DNA of 64,000 nt from Pseudomonas sp. BN102. Its GTDB lineage: Bacteria > Pseudomonadota > Gammaproteobacteria > Pseudomonadales > Pseudomonadaceae. Made by a program: the position numbers and the translations under genes. The first letter of the stretch is position 1; each line of letters begins with the position of its first letter. Below the pieces are notes generated by a model. It did not search any database, was not told the DNA's origin, and saw only the letters and a list, made by a program, of their open reading frames with translations. The stretch covers positions 124,001-188,000 of the forward strand of contig NZ_SSON01000080.1 in NCBI RefSeq assembly GCF_029871245.1, written 5' to 3'. Positions 17,304 through 25,028 of this stretch are shown here, one piece after another.

Positions 17304-17840
17304 TCAGTCGATCTTGGGGAAATCCAGGACGGGAGCGGCAACCCTGTTGATCAGGTTGTAGAGGAAGATTCCGCCCATGGCGCTCATGATTTCAACGATC
17401 TGGGTGTCGCTGTAGCCGGCGGCGCGGATGTCTGCCAGGGTGGCATCCGGCACTTCGCCGCTGGTGGTGAGCAGTTTCCGGGCGAAGCGGACCAGGGCGT
17501 CCAGTTTGGTGTCCTCGTCGTAGCTGCCGGTGCGCAGCTTCTTGGTCTGTTCGACACTGAAACCAGCCATCTTGCCCAGGGCAGTGTGGGCGGCCAGGCA
17601 GTAGCCACAGCCAGTAGTCTGGCTGACCACCAGGTTGATGGCTTCCACCTCGCGGGGGGACAGGGAACTGGCCTTGAGGGCGGCGTCGTGGGCCAGGATG
17701 CCGGCCAACACCGCCGGCGCGTTGCTGCCGATAGTGACGTGGGTATTGGGGATCATGCCGATGGAGGCCTTGATGGAGGCGAACAGTTCGGCGGCTTGGC
17801 CGGTGGCCTCTTTCGGGGACAGGGTGTACAAACGGCTCAT
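17304..17840 (-). CDS. Carboxymuconolactone decarboxylase / AhpD-like protein
   Basis: A 178-residue alkylhydroperoxidase-D-fold protein. The redox motif is TTGCGYCLAAHTALGK (CxxC followed by H, about residues 77-84), in the usual place, with helical flanks. Family members are thiol peroxidases or decarboxylase-like proteins in the cytoplasm. It is divergent from the AraC/cupin regulator at 17964 (120 bases), its likely controller. It is paralogous in fold to the protein at 19951. Confidence 0.88.
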   Translation of the reverse strand: MSRLYTLSPKEATGQAAELFASIKASIGMIPNTHVTIGSNAPAVLAGILAHDAALKASSLSPREVEAINLVVSQTTGCGYCLAAHTALGKMAGFSVEQTKKLRTGSYDEDTKLDALVRFARKLLTTSGEVPDATLADIRAAGYSDTQIVEIMSAMGGIFLYNLINRVAAPVLDFPKID

Positions 17841-17963
17841 AATGAACTCCAGTGGTTTGGTGGATACCGCCGCTTTGGCGACGGTTCCTATGCTAGGGAC
17901 CGTCGCCGCTGGCCTCTGCGTCGAGCTGTCTCAATTCTTTGCTCCAGGGTCTCAATCGGGAAA

Positions 17964-18887
17964 ATGGACAACCTGAGTCACCTCATCAGCTTGCTGGCGC
18001 CCAAGGGTACGGTTGACCTCCATTGCAGTTTTTCCGGTAACTGGGTCGAGGATCATTCCCAGGCTGAACCCGGGCGTCTGCCCTACCACGTGATCCTGAA
18101 CGGCCAGGGCCGGCTGGTATTGGGCGACAAGCAATGGCTGCTGTCCCCCGGTGACGTGCTGCTGCTGCCGAGCGGGGCACCGCACCGGCTCAAAGGGCTT
18201 TTCGAGGAAGGGCCGCTGGCCCTGCGGGTGAGCCATCACAACGGCGTGGTGACGAAGCAGGTGTCCGTGGGGGAGGGGCCTGTGCTGGAGATGCTCTGTG
18301 GCGAGTTCTGGGTGGCCCCCTCAGGAGCGCTATTGCTGACCGGCTCCCCCGAGCTGCTGCGGGTGCGCACCGCCGAGCGGCCCGATTGCGAGGGGCTGCG
18401 CAGCTTGGTGGCCATGCTGGGCAGGGAAAGTGCCGGCAGCGAGCCCGGCAGCAGTGCCATAGTCCGGGAGCTGTCCACCACCCTCTTTACCCTGCTGCTA
18501 CGGGCCCTGTTGACAGAGACCGAGCCGACGCCCGGCTTGCTCACCCTGCTAGCCAATGCCCGCCTGGCCCCGGCGGTGGGGGCCGTGCTAGCCGAACCCT
18601 GGGGAAATTGGACCCTGGCGCGCCTGGCCGAACAATGCCACTTGTCTCGTGCCACTTTTGCCCGCTACTTCGGTCGCTGCACGTCGCTGACGCCGCAGGA
18701 ATGGGTGACACAGATCCGTATGACCCTGGCCGCCCGACTGCTTGCCCAGGGGCCGCAACCCATAGGTCAAGTGGCTGAGCAGTGCGGTTATCTGTCCCAG
18801 GCCGCCTTCAGTCGTGCCTTCAAGCTGTACCACGGCCTGAGCCCCGGCTGGTACCGACGACAGCAGCAGGCGCCGGCTCCCCGATAG
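17964..18887 (+). CDS. AraC family regulator with N-terminal cupin
   Basis: A 307-residue protein: a cupin_6-type N-terminal domain (residues 1-190, with LSPGDVLLLPSGAPHRLKG) and a C-terminal AraC HTH pair (WTLARLAEQCHLSRATFARY and IGQVAEQCGYLSQAAFSRAF). The N-terminus MDNLSHLISLLAPKGTVDLH matches regulators commonly found divergent from AhpD-like or oxidoreductase genes. The frame is open far upstream (17271) but only as antisense to the neighbouring gene, so the ATG at 17964 was taken. Confidence 0.9.
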   Translation: MDNLSHLISLLAPKGTVDLHCSFSGNWVEDHSQAEPGRLPYHVILNGQGRLVLGDKQWLLSPGDVLLLPSGAPHRLKGLFEEGPLALRVSHHNGVVTKQVSVGEGPVLEMLCGEFWVAPSGALLLTGSPELLRVRTAERPDCEGLRSLVAMLGRESAGSEPGSSAIVRELSTTLFTLLLRALLTETEPTPGLLTLLANARLAPAVGAVLAEPWGNWTLARLAEQCHLSRATFARYFGRCTSLTPQEWVTQIRMTLAARLLAQGPQPIGQVAEQCGYLSQAAFSRAFKLYHGLSPGWYRRQQQAPAPR

Positions 18888-19039
18888 CACAGAGGCTTTG
18901 TGCTGTTTGGGTAGACCGCGCTTCACCGGTCCACCTTTTGGGGCTGGCCACGAATGGTGTAATTGAAAAGCGACTTTCACCCCACAACGCTGACCTCCAC
19001 GCTGGTAATGAAGCGAGTTGTTGCCGACCGCGTCCTGCT
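18888..19039. other. Junk DNA between AraC gene and IS5 stump
   Basis: The 150 bases between the AraC stop and the last recognisable IS5 codons have no transposase similarity in any frame. The IS5 homology breaks off at about 19040, so this marks the deletion point of the element. Confidence 0.4.
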
Positions 19040-19361
19040 GATGTCGGAAGTTCATGATCGTCGTGTCTTCCGGGAGGCGGCCCTGTGTCAGCGACAGCTA
19101 GGCGAACGGACGCCATGAGGTGATCCCGTACAGCGCCTCTTCCATCGCCGGATCGCTGAGGGCGAACCAGTTTTGCAGCAGGTGGATGCGCCGTATGGTT
19201 TCCAGCGGATACGGCAGACGGCCATTGCCAGCCTTGGGGTAAAACGGTTCGATCAGCATCAATAGCCCGGCCCAAGGCACCACTTACTCCATCTCTGCCA
19301 GGAAGCGCTCGCGCCAGGTCTGTTTACGTTTGCCAGCGTACTCGGTATCGGAACGGCTCAT
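19040..19361 (-). mobile_element. IS5-family transposase N-terminal remnant
   Basis: Minus strand from an ATG at 19361: MSRSDTEYAGKRKQTWRERF then [33 protein letters not shown] and [20 protein letters not shown]. This is the IS5-group transposase N-terminus. Two in-frame stops break it (TAA at 19286-19284 and TAG at 19100-19098). Homology resumes after the second as LSLTQGRLPEDTTIMNFRH and then ends. The catalytic DDE part is absent and no terminal inverted repeats were found, so it cannot move. Confidence 0.82.
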
Positions 19362-19366
19362 GTGGG

Positions 19367-19732
19367 TCATGCGGCAGGGCTCGGACTTATCGACGGCACG
19401 ATTTCGGCAGATCGGGTGGGACTCGTTCGGCGTTTTCTCAGTGGCTCACTTGGGCAAGGCCACTGGAAGCCGCCGGCGAGCAAGATGTCGAACAGACCAT
19501 GACGCAATTCTCCATCCTGCTCCAGTTAAATGGTGTTGGTGGTTCGTTTGCCCAGGGGCGCCGGCAATGAAAGGATCGCCCTTGAAGTAGAGCTACAGGG
19601 TCACTGGCACTTGGAGCGACTCCATTCGGCGGAAATGGATATGCGCGCGCGCATCAGCTCACCGTACTTCCCCTGCCCTGGCGGGTTCGGCGGGACGAGG
19701 TAGCGGCCCCGCATGACGGTCTCGATACGGTA
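19367..19732 (-). pseudogene. Intradiol ring-cleavage dioxygenase remnant, frameshifted
   Basis: Pieces of an intradiol dioxygenase C-terminal domain are spread over three frames of the minus strand. They are YRIETVMRGRYLVPP (from 19732); then, after a shift at a GCGCGCGC run near 19642-19652, RAHIHF with the conserved His ligands; then VPVTLstopLYFKGDPFIAGAP (19606-19553); then, in another frame, DGELRHGLFDILLAGGFQWP (about 19520-19461). The order and spacing match the family (RPAHIHF...TTQLYFKGDP...DIVL). A TAG replaces Gln. The gene is dead. It abuts the IS5 stump, which starts 6 bases past its stop. Confidence 0.65.
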
Positions 19733-19950
19733 CTTGGTCGGTTGGGCATGGCCCAATTTAGGATCCGGCGCGCGTACAGAAAGGCCTCGACAATCCGGAA
19801 AGACAGTTCACGGCATCTCCTCACTCACTTCGAATCAGGTTTGGACGATCAGTCGCATATCAGAGAGCTTCTGCGCCCGATGGATCGATCTCACTGGGTA
19901 AATTGGCCCCGTGTCCAAGTCGCGGCACTTTGTTAGCCCGGAGATACTTG

Positions 19951-20469
19951 ATGTCCCGCATCGCTGCCCTTACCCCCCTCCAGACTCCCGCCGCCGCCCT
20001 CCCCTTACTCGCAGGCGTGCAGAAAACGGTGGGTTTCGTGCCCAAATTTTTCAAGACCCTCGCCAACGCCCCCGCCGCGCTGGCCGACTACCTGCAGTTA
20101 TCCCAGGCCCTGGCAAAAGGCTCCCTGAGTGCCGTAGAGCGTGAGTACATCGCGCTGGCCGTGTCCGAGGTCAACGGCTGCGAGTACTGCCCGGCCGCGC
20201 ATACCTTCTTCGGCGAGAAGACCGGCCTGTCGCCCGAAGAGATCCGACGAGCGCGCGAAGGCAGCCTGAATGCCCTGACCGTCCTGGCCCGTCAGCTAGC
20301 CCAAGGGCGCGGTCACCTGAACGACGAACAGATCGCCGCTGCGCGCGCCGCCGGTTTTTCCGACACGAAGCTGATCGAAGTGGCGGCCGAAGTTGGCGTC
20401 ATGACCCTGAGCAACCACGTCAACAACACCGCTGTCACCGACATCGACTTCCCCCCGGCAGCCCGATAA
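19951..20469 (+). CDS. Carboxymuconolactone decarboxylase family / peroxidase-related protein
   Basis: A 172-residue AhpD-fold protein with NGCEYCPAAHTFFGEKTG: a CxxC then His redox centre at about 67-74. The N-terminal GVQKTVGFVPKFFKTLANAP segment is typical of the uncharacterised peroxidase-related subgroup. The ATG at 19951 has GGAGAT just before it; the longer frame from 19903 lacks a ribosome site. A glutaredoxin gene follows 49 bases on, with a 14-bp perfect palindrome (20476-20489) between them, so the two are probably one transcription unit for thiol redox. Confidence 0.88.
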   Translation: MSRIAALTPLQTPAAALPLLAGVQKTVGFVPKFFKTLANAPAALADYLQLSQALAKGSLSAVEREYIALAVSEVNGCEYCPAAHTFFGEKTGLSPEEIRRAREGSLNALTVLARQLAQGRGHLNDEQIAAARAAGFSDTKLIEVAAEVGVMTLSNHVNNTAVTDIDFPPAAR

Positions 20470-20518
20470 CGCAAAACCTGCCGGCAGGTCGACTGCCCGC
20501 AGACTCGGAGAAACAACC

Positions 20519-20779
20519 ATGAGTGACGTGATTATTTACAGCACCAGTACCTGCCCCTACTGCGTTCGCGCCAAGGCGTTGCTGCGTAGCAAGGGCATCG
20601 AGCCGCAAGAGTTCAATGTCGAATCGAGTCCATCACGCTTTGCCGAAATGCTCGCGCGCAGCGGCGGCCGCCGTAGCGTGCCGCAGATTTTCATCGACGG
20701 GCGCCACGTGGGCGGCTTCGACGACCTGGCAGCGCTGGATCGCAAGGGGGAATTGCTGCCCCTCCTGAGCGCTGACTGA
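20519..20779 (+). CDS. grxC: Glutaredoxin (GrxC type)
   Basis: An 86-residue glutaredoxin: the dithiol active site CPYC at residues 12-15 in YSTSTCPYCVRAKALL, the cis-proline motif SVPQIFIDG, and the GGFDDLAALDRKG glutathione-binding end. It reduces disulfides or glutathione mixed disulfides in the cytoplasm. GGAGAAAC precedes the ATG. It is downstream of an AhpD-like protein, a likely electron-transfer partner by analogy. This is probably an accessory copy of GrxC; the housekeeping copy usually lies by secB. Confidence 0.9.
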   Translation: MSDVIIYSTSTCPYCVRAKALLRSKGIEPQEFNVESSPSRFAEMLARSGGRRSVPQIFIDGRHVGGFDDLAALDRKGELLPLLSAD

Positions 20780-20970
20780 ACTGGAACGCTACCTTGCCTG
20801 CCGGCGTACCTGGCGTCGGCGAAGGTCATCTGCTGCATCGGCAAAACTCGCGCAACGGGAACGGCGTACTGCACTAGGCAGTAGGGGTCGCCTCCCAGGT
20901 TTCACCACACTCGAAACTCCACAGCGGTACCTGAGTGGGTGCCATTGATCCATTCGTAAGGAGAAGCATC

Positions 20971-21531
20971 ATGAGGCGTATAGCTCTTACCGGCGCAATG
21001 CTGATGGCGATGAATTTTCAGGCCTATGGCGCCGGCCTTGCCGAACACACCTATAGCCACTATGTAGACAAGAATGGGCAAATCAGCCTGCCTGTCGATT
21101 ATCGCAAGACCTGGAGTCATCTCGGCACGTGGGTGGTCGGTGACAAACAGGCTCCTGGCTATGGGTTCCACGATGTCTATACACAGCCTGAAGCCGTTGA
21201 GGCTTACCGCAAGACTGGAGAATTTCCAGACGGCGCGGTGCTGGTGAAGGAGATTCGCAAAGTGGACGAAGGTGCTCAAACCACAGGATTGGCTCAGTGG
21301 GCAGGAGAAATGTCGGTGTGGTTTGTGATGGTCAAGGATCGGAAGGAACGCTTCAAGGGCAACCCCCATTGGGCAGAAGGCTGGGGCTGGGCGCTCTATG
21401 AAGCCAAGGATCCGAAAACCAACGTTTCCAAAGGATTTCAGCAGACCTGCTTGGGTTGCCACGTGCCCGCCAAAGAAACTGACTGGGTATTCACCCGAGG
21501 TTATCCGACTCTGGTGAAGACGCCCCAGTAA
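20971..21531 (+). CDS. Cytochrome P460 family protein
   Basis: A 186-residue exported haem protein: signal peptide 1-20 (ends QAYG), a P460 domain (DYRKTWSHLGTWVVGDKQ, GAVLVKEIRKV, GWGWALYE) and a single c-type haem site CLGCH at 160-164. The cytochrome P460 family includes hydroxylamine or NO-detoxifying periplasmic enzymes, though many members have unknown activity. The crosslinking Lys cannot be assigned by eye. AAGGAG precedes the ATG at ideal spacing; the frame is open from 20935. It is encoded alone. Confidence 0.88.
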   Translation: MRRIALTGAMLMAMNFQAYGAGLAEHTYSHYVDKNGQISLPVDYRKTWSHLGTWVVGDKQAPGYGFHDVYTQPEAVEAYRKTGEFPDGAVLVKEIRKVDEGAQTTGLAQWAGEMSVWFVMVKDRKERFKGNPHWAEGWGWALYEAKDPKTNVSKGFQQTCLGCHVPAKETDWVFTRGYPTLVKTPQ

Positions 21532-21918
21532 CAATGCAGTGCTGTTCAACCGGGTGCCAAGATTTGTTTAGACAAGGCCGCGAGAAGGTTTCCCATCATT
21601 TTGGGAGGCTGTTCTGGCTGCGCCATGCCCCGGCGAAAGAAACTTAACTTGCGCTCCTCCCTGGTTATTCCACGGTTCGGCGCGCGGCCCGTGGTTGTAC
21701 GGTCGATTAGCGCTATAGATGTTTTCCGTCTTGTTCTAGGCCGAAGTATGGCGTAACACGAAGCGTGAATAAGCCACAGCTATGGGTGCTAAGCGACTGC
21801 TGGTCCAGGCAAGAACATAGGGTCCAGCATTTTTCGACTGTGAATCTCGGCGATCTCGTCAAGTCGCCAGGAAACTCAATGGTTAGCATCAAGTTTTGCA
21901 GTTTTACCCAGGAAGCAC
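21532..21918. other. Intergenic region, nothing recognised
   Basis: About 390 bases between the P460 gene and the truncated LysR. No frame in either direction is supportable, and no strong hairpin or repeat is seen. Base composition is lower in GC than the flanking genes. Confidence 0.5.
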
Positions 21919-21933
21919 ATGAGGAGAACGCCA

Positions 21934-22278
21934 GTGCAGTTTGATGAGCAAGTTTTCAGAAAGTTTGACCTTAACTCGCTGATTACCTTTCTAGTGGTCT
22001 ATCGCGAAAGAGGTGTATCACGGGCTGCTCGCGCGTTAAATGTAACCCAACCGGCCGTAAGCAACTCACTCCGCAAGTTGCGCCGTCGTTTCGATGATCC
22101 ACTTTTTATACCACTTGGAAGGCATGTCGAACCGACTCCCAAAGCTATACTCATAGCTGAGACCCTGGCGCCCGCGCTGTCTGATGTACAAGGCGTGATT
22201 GCTCTGGATGAGGGCATAACCTGGGGTGATGAGACAGCAGATCTGAAAATTTCTAATCCTCCAGACTACGCAAGTTGA
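21934..22278 (+). pseudogene. LysR regulator truncated after the HTH domain
   Basis: A 114-residue remainder of a LysR protein: FDLNSLITFLVVYRERGVSR, then NVTQPAVSNSLRKLRRRFDD and the linker helix to about residue 95. The effector-binding domain (about 200 residues) is missing, and the frame ends TADLKISNPPDYAS then TGA. GAGGAG at 21921-21926 favours a GTG start at 21934; an ATG at 21919 is also in frame. It might still bind DNA, but it cannot sense an inducer. It points toward the hydrolase gene. Confidence 0.75.
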
Positions 22279-22481
22279 TCAACCAGTTTGAAGATCACCA
22301 ATAGTGCTTCCAAGGCTTTCCACGCAGAGGGATGGAAAGTTTAATTTATTTTGCCTACACCCTCTTCGTCGTCAGTTGCCAGATGGGAGATACATCTCTT
22401 CCCCTCAATGCTACATATGCAGCAGATTGGCCGACACTTAACAGCACGGTGCATCTGTTCAGTGCCTCAATGGTGAAAGAT

Positions 22482-23459
22482 ATGACCAAGCAACAGAAAG
22501 CTCGCCGTTCACGCTCGTTCGTTCGCACAGTTAGTGCGGTTGCCACCCTGAGCATGGCGCTTGTTGCAGGGGGCGCTTCCGCTGCGCCGGAGACGAAACC
22601 CACCTGCGAAATCAGTTATGTGGAAGTCAATTCCGATATACAGCTCAGGAGGATGGTTGTACGCGGCGACAATCCAAAGGGCACCGTACTACTCTTACAT
22701 GGCTTTCCCGAGACGCTATATGCCTGGAACGGTATCGCCTTGACGCTTGGCGCCGACTATGAAGTCCATGCGTTCGACTGGCCGGGATATGGGGAATCGA
22801 CACGACCTTCCCCTGCCAAATTCGCATACGCGCCTGCCGATTACGCAAAGGTGTTGAAGGGCTATATCGAACGCGCCAGCATCGATAAGCGAAACCTGGT
22901 GATCTACGCCACCGACATCGGAGCCTTGCCCGCGTTGCTCGCGGCGATCGATGATCCCGCCATAGCGAAATCCATCATCGTGGGGGATTTCGCTCCATTC
23001 AACCGCCCGCAATACATGCAGGAACGTCTACAAAGTCTGAAGGATCCCAAGTCGGCGCAAACGGTCCGGGAGGCGTTCAACAAGTCTCGAGATGAAATCC
23101 TCGCAAACGCCTTCACGCGAGGCTTGCCGCCGTCGTCCAGCTACACCCTGTCTCCCGAGTTCCAAGCGGACATGGCGCGCGGATGGCAAAACGGGAAGCT
23201 GACGTCAGCCGATGCGTTCTATCACTATTACTCCCACTTCACTCGCGACCAGAATGCTTTCGAGGCCGATCTGCGCAAGCTGAAGACGCCCGTCAAGGTG
23301 GTCTGGGGAGAGTGGGACTTCTACATCAAGAAAGAGATGGGCATCGAGTTCGCTCAGAAGATCAATGCCCCGTTCCAACTGCTTCCCAGGACCGGGCACT
23401 ACCCGCACCTGCAGAACCCACAGCAGACAGTGAACGAAGTACGTTCTTCGTTTCGCTGA
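22482..23459 (+). CDS. Exported alpha/beta hydrolase (epoxide hydrolase/haloalkane dehalogenase-like)
   Basis: A 325-residue protein with a signal peptide (hydrophobic 18-30, AGGASA cleavage). The fold motifs are LLLHGFPETLYAW with HGFP at 73-76, the nucleophile-elbow region YATDIGALPALLA with Asp145, and RTGHYPHL with His306 as base. An Asp nucleophile is the rule in epoxide hydrolases and haloalkane or fluoroacetate dehalogenases, so C-O or C-halogen hydrolysis is likely; the substrate is unknown. The ATG at 22482 fits the signal peptide; an ATG at 22470 is possible and the open frame begins at 22332. Its 3' end meets a KfrA-like fragment transcribed the other way. Confidence 0.8.
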   Translation: MTKQQKARRSRSFVRTVSAVATLSMALVAGGASAAPETKPTCEISYVEVNSDIQLRRMVVRGDNPKGTVLLLHGFPETLYAWNGIALTLGADYEVHAFDWPGYGESTRPSPAKFAYAPADYAKVLKGYIERASIDKRNLVIYATDIGALPALLAAIDDPAIAKSIIVGDFAPFNRPQYMQERLQSLKDPKSAQTVREAFNKSRDEILANAFTRGLPPSSSYTLSPEFQADMARGWQNGKLTSADAFYHYYSHFTRDQNAFEADLRKLKTPVKVVWGEWDFYIKKEMGIEFAQKINAPFQLLPRTGHYPHLQNPQQTVNEVRSSFR

Positions 23460-24128
23460 ATTGACGATCGATCTCGCTGCCGGTTTTCTCGGCCGTTTCG
23501 CCGGCTTGGCTGACTTTGCGGGCTTGACGCTGGTGCGCCGGGCACGCGCCGGCGGGGTGAGTTGCTGCGCCAGGGTCATCGCCCGCGCCGACTCGGCGGC
23601 AGCGACTTGTTGCGCCTCGCTGAGCTGGGCCAGCGCGGTGTCCAGCCGTTGGCGCAACTGCTCCTGCTGCTTCCCTGCGGTCTTCGATTGCGCGGCCATC
23701 GCCCGGCTCTCCTCCCGGGCGCGATCGACCTCACGGTGAGCACGATCCTCCACGCCGCGCACATAGGTGGCCGTGGCGTCGCGCTCTTGCGTCAGCTGGC
23801 GCTGAGCAGCCTGTAGTTCCTGGCGCAGGGTGCTGACCTCGTGCACAGCTTCCTTCCGCTCCGTCGTAAGGACCGTGCAACGTTTCTGCACGTCGTCCAA
23901 CTGCGCTTGGCGTTGCTCGAGCAAGAGCTCCAAGTCAGACAACCGGGTTTCCGCAGCTTGCCGTGCGGCATCTGCCGCCGCCACCTGCTGCCGCGCCTGG
24001 GCGGCGGCCTGCCGCGCGGCCTCCTCGATGTCCGCGACCCGCGCGCGCTCGGCCTCGAGAACGGCCCGCTGCTCGCTCAAACCCTGCTCCGCGACGCCCT
24101 GCGCCAACAGGATCGCCTGTTGCCACAC
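23205..24128 (-). pseudogene. KfrA-like coiled-coil fragment
   Basis: From a GTG at 24128 the frame encodes some 150 residues of Ala/Gln/Glu/Arg-rich coiled coil (ARQQVAAADAARQAAETRLS, RQELQAAQRQLTQER) and a basic tail (KPAKSAKPAKRPRKPAARS). This is the architecture of KfrA plasmid-partition/DNA-binding proteins. The N-terminal KfrA_N DNA-binding domain is absent: a TGA lies 8 codons upstream. From 23459 down to the stop at 23205 the frame is only antisense to the hydrolase, so the natural C-terminus is lost too. Both ends are broken. KfrA genes travel with plasmids and integrative elements. Confidence 0.6.
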
Positions 24129-24388
24129 CGCGACAATTGCACCAATTTCTCTTCATGATTTGTACAAAAAAAGACGAGACAGGTCCTTGCTGTTCTACAT
24201 TAGAATCAACAAGTTACGGGTATTGGGTTGTCTACTTTTGCTTTGACGGACGGCTTTTTTATCGCCAGAAAGCATAAAAATCCAGCAACTCTTGAGATTT
24301 TTAGTCTTAAGGATGGCGCGGCCAAAGAGTTTCAAATTAACTTTGTTGCAGTTTTGGGGAGTCGCAAGACCCCGCTGCTGCGGACAGC

Positions 24389-24974
24389 CTAAAACTCCGC
24401 CAGCACAGACCCATTCAGCTCCTCATGCAGCACGCGCCACTGCGGCAGATGCGTGAGTTCATGCACCAGGATGTACTCCAGGCACTGCACAGTTTTCTTA
24501 GCTAGCTCCAGGTTCGGCCAGACGCGCCGAGATTCGATGTTGCACGTGCCCCCATTTTGTTTTCATACGCTTGATGCCCCAAGCGCTGGCCGTGACACCA
24601 AGGATCGGCTGCCACTTGTCCAGCAGATCGGGGATGAGCTTTTTCAGCTCTGCACGGTAAAAGGCATGCAGGATTTCCTGCTTTTTCTCTAGCGTGATGC
24701 CAGGGCGCACGAAAAGATCCATTGAACCCTTGCCTCTGAGCATAAGCCGAGGTGCACCGCCCTCGTCTATTACCCTGAGTCGATAACGCCGACCGAGAAA
24801 ATAATGGCTCTCACCACTGACCATGCGCCGCTGCGACTGTCGTGGCAGTGCCTGAAACTTCGCCCGTTGACGCTTGATCCAGCCCAGCTTGCCCACTACC
24901 ACCAGGCACACGGCTTCGTCGTCCACGGCCAGACCAGTCAGCGACACGATGAACTGTGACAAGCGGCGTTCCAA
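24389..24974 (-). pseudogene. YgjP/M48-type metallopeptidase gene, frameshifted and internally deleted
   Basis: The first 140 residues read as the YgjP-like domain (GKLGWIKRQRAKFQALPRQS, SGESHYFLGRRYRLRV, IKRMKTKWG). At a run of five Gs near 24552 the frame goes wrong: the uninterrupted frame ends at 24498. The +/-1 frame continues the family sequence as GTCNIESRRVWPNLELAKKT, then CLEYILVHELTHL, the zinc-binding HExxH-type motif (HELTH). It jumps directly to PQWRVLHEELN and a stop at 24391-24389, lacking the usual ERHHNDRF stretch with the third zinc ligand. One G too many plus an in-frame deletion make it a dead gene. Such peptidases often accompany type I restriction operons; none is left here. 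Confidence 0.75.
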
Positions 24975-25028
24975 CAGGCCGATTCGTCTCAGCCAGGCCT
25001 GTCGACGTTTCGCTGTGGACCGCCGCTC

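Noticed and set aside
17271-17963. Upstream extension of the AraC/cupin frame
   Set aside because: Antisense to the AhpD-like gene; the cupin domain starts at 17964.
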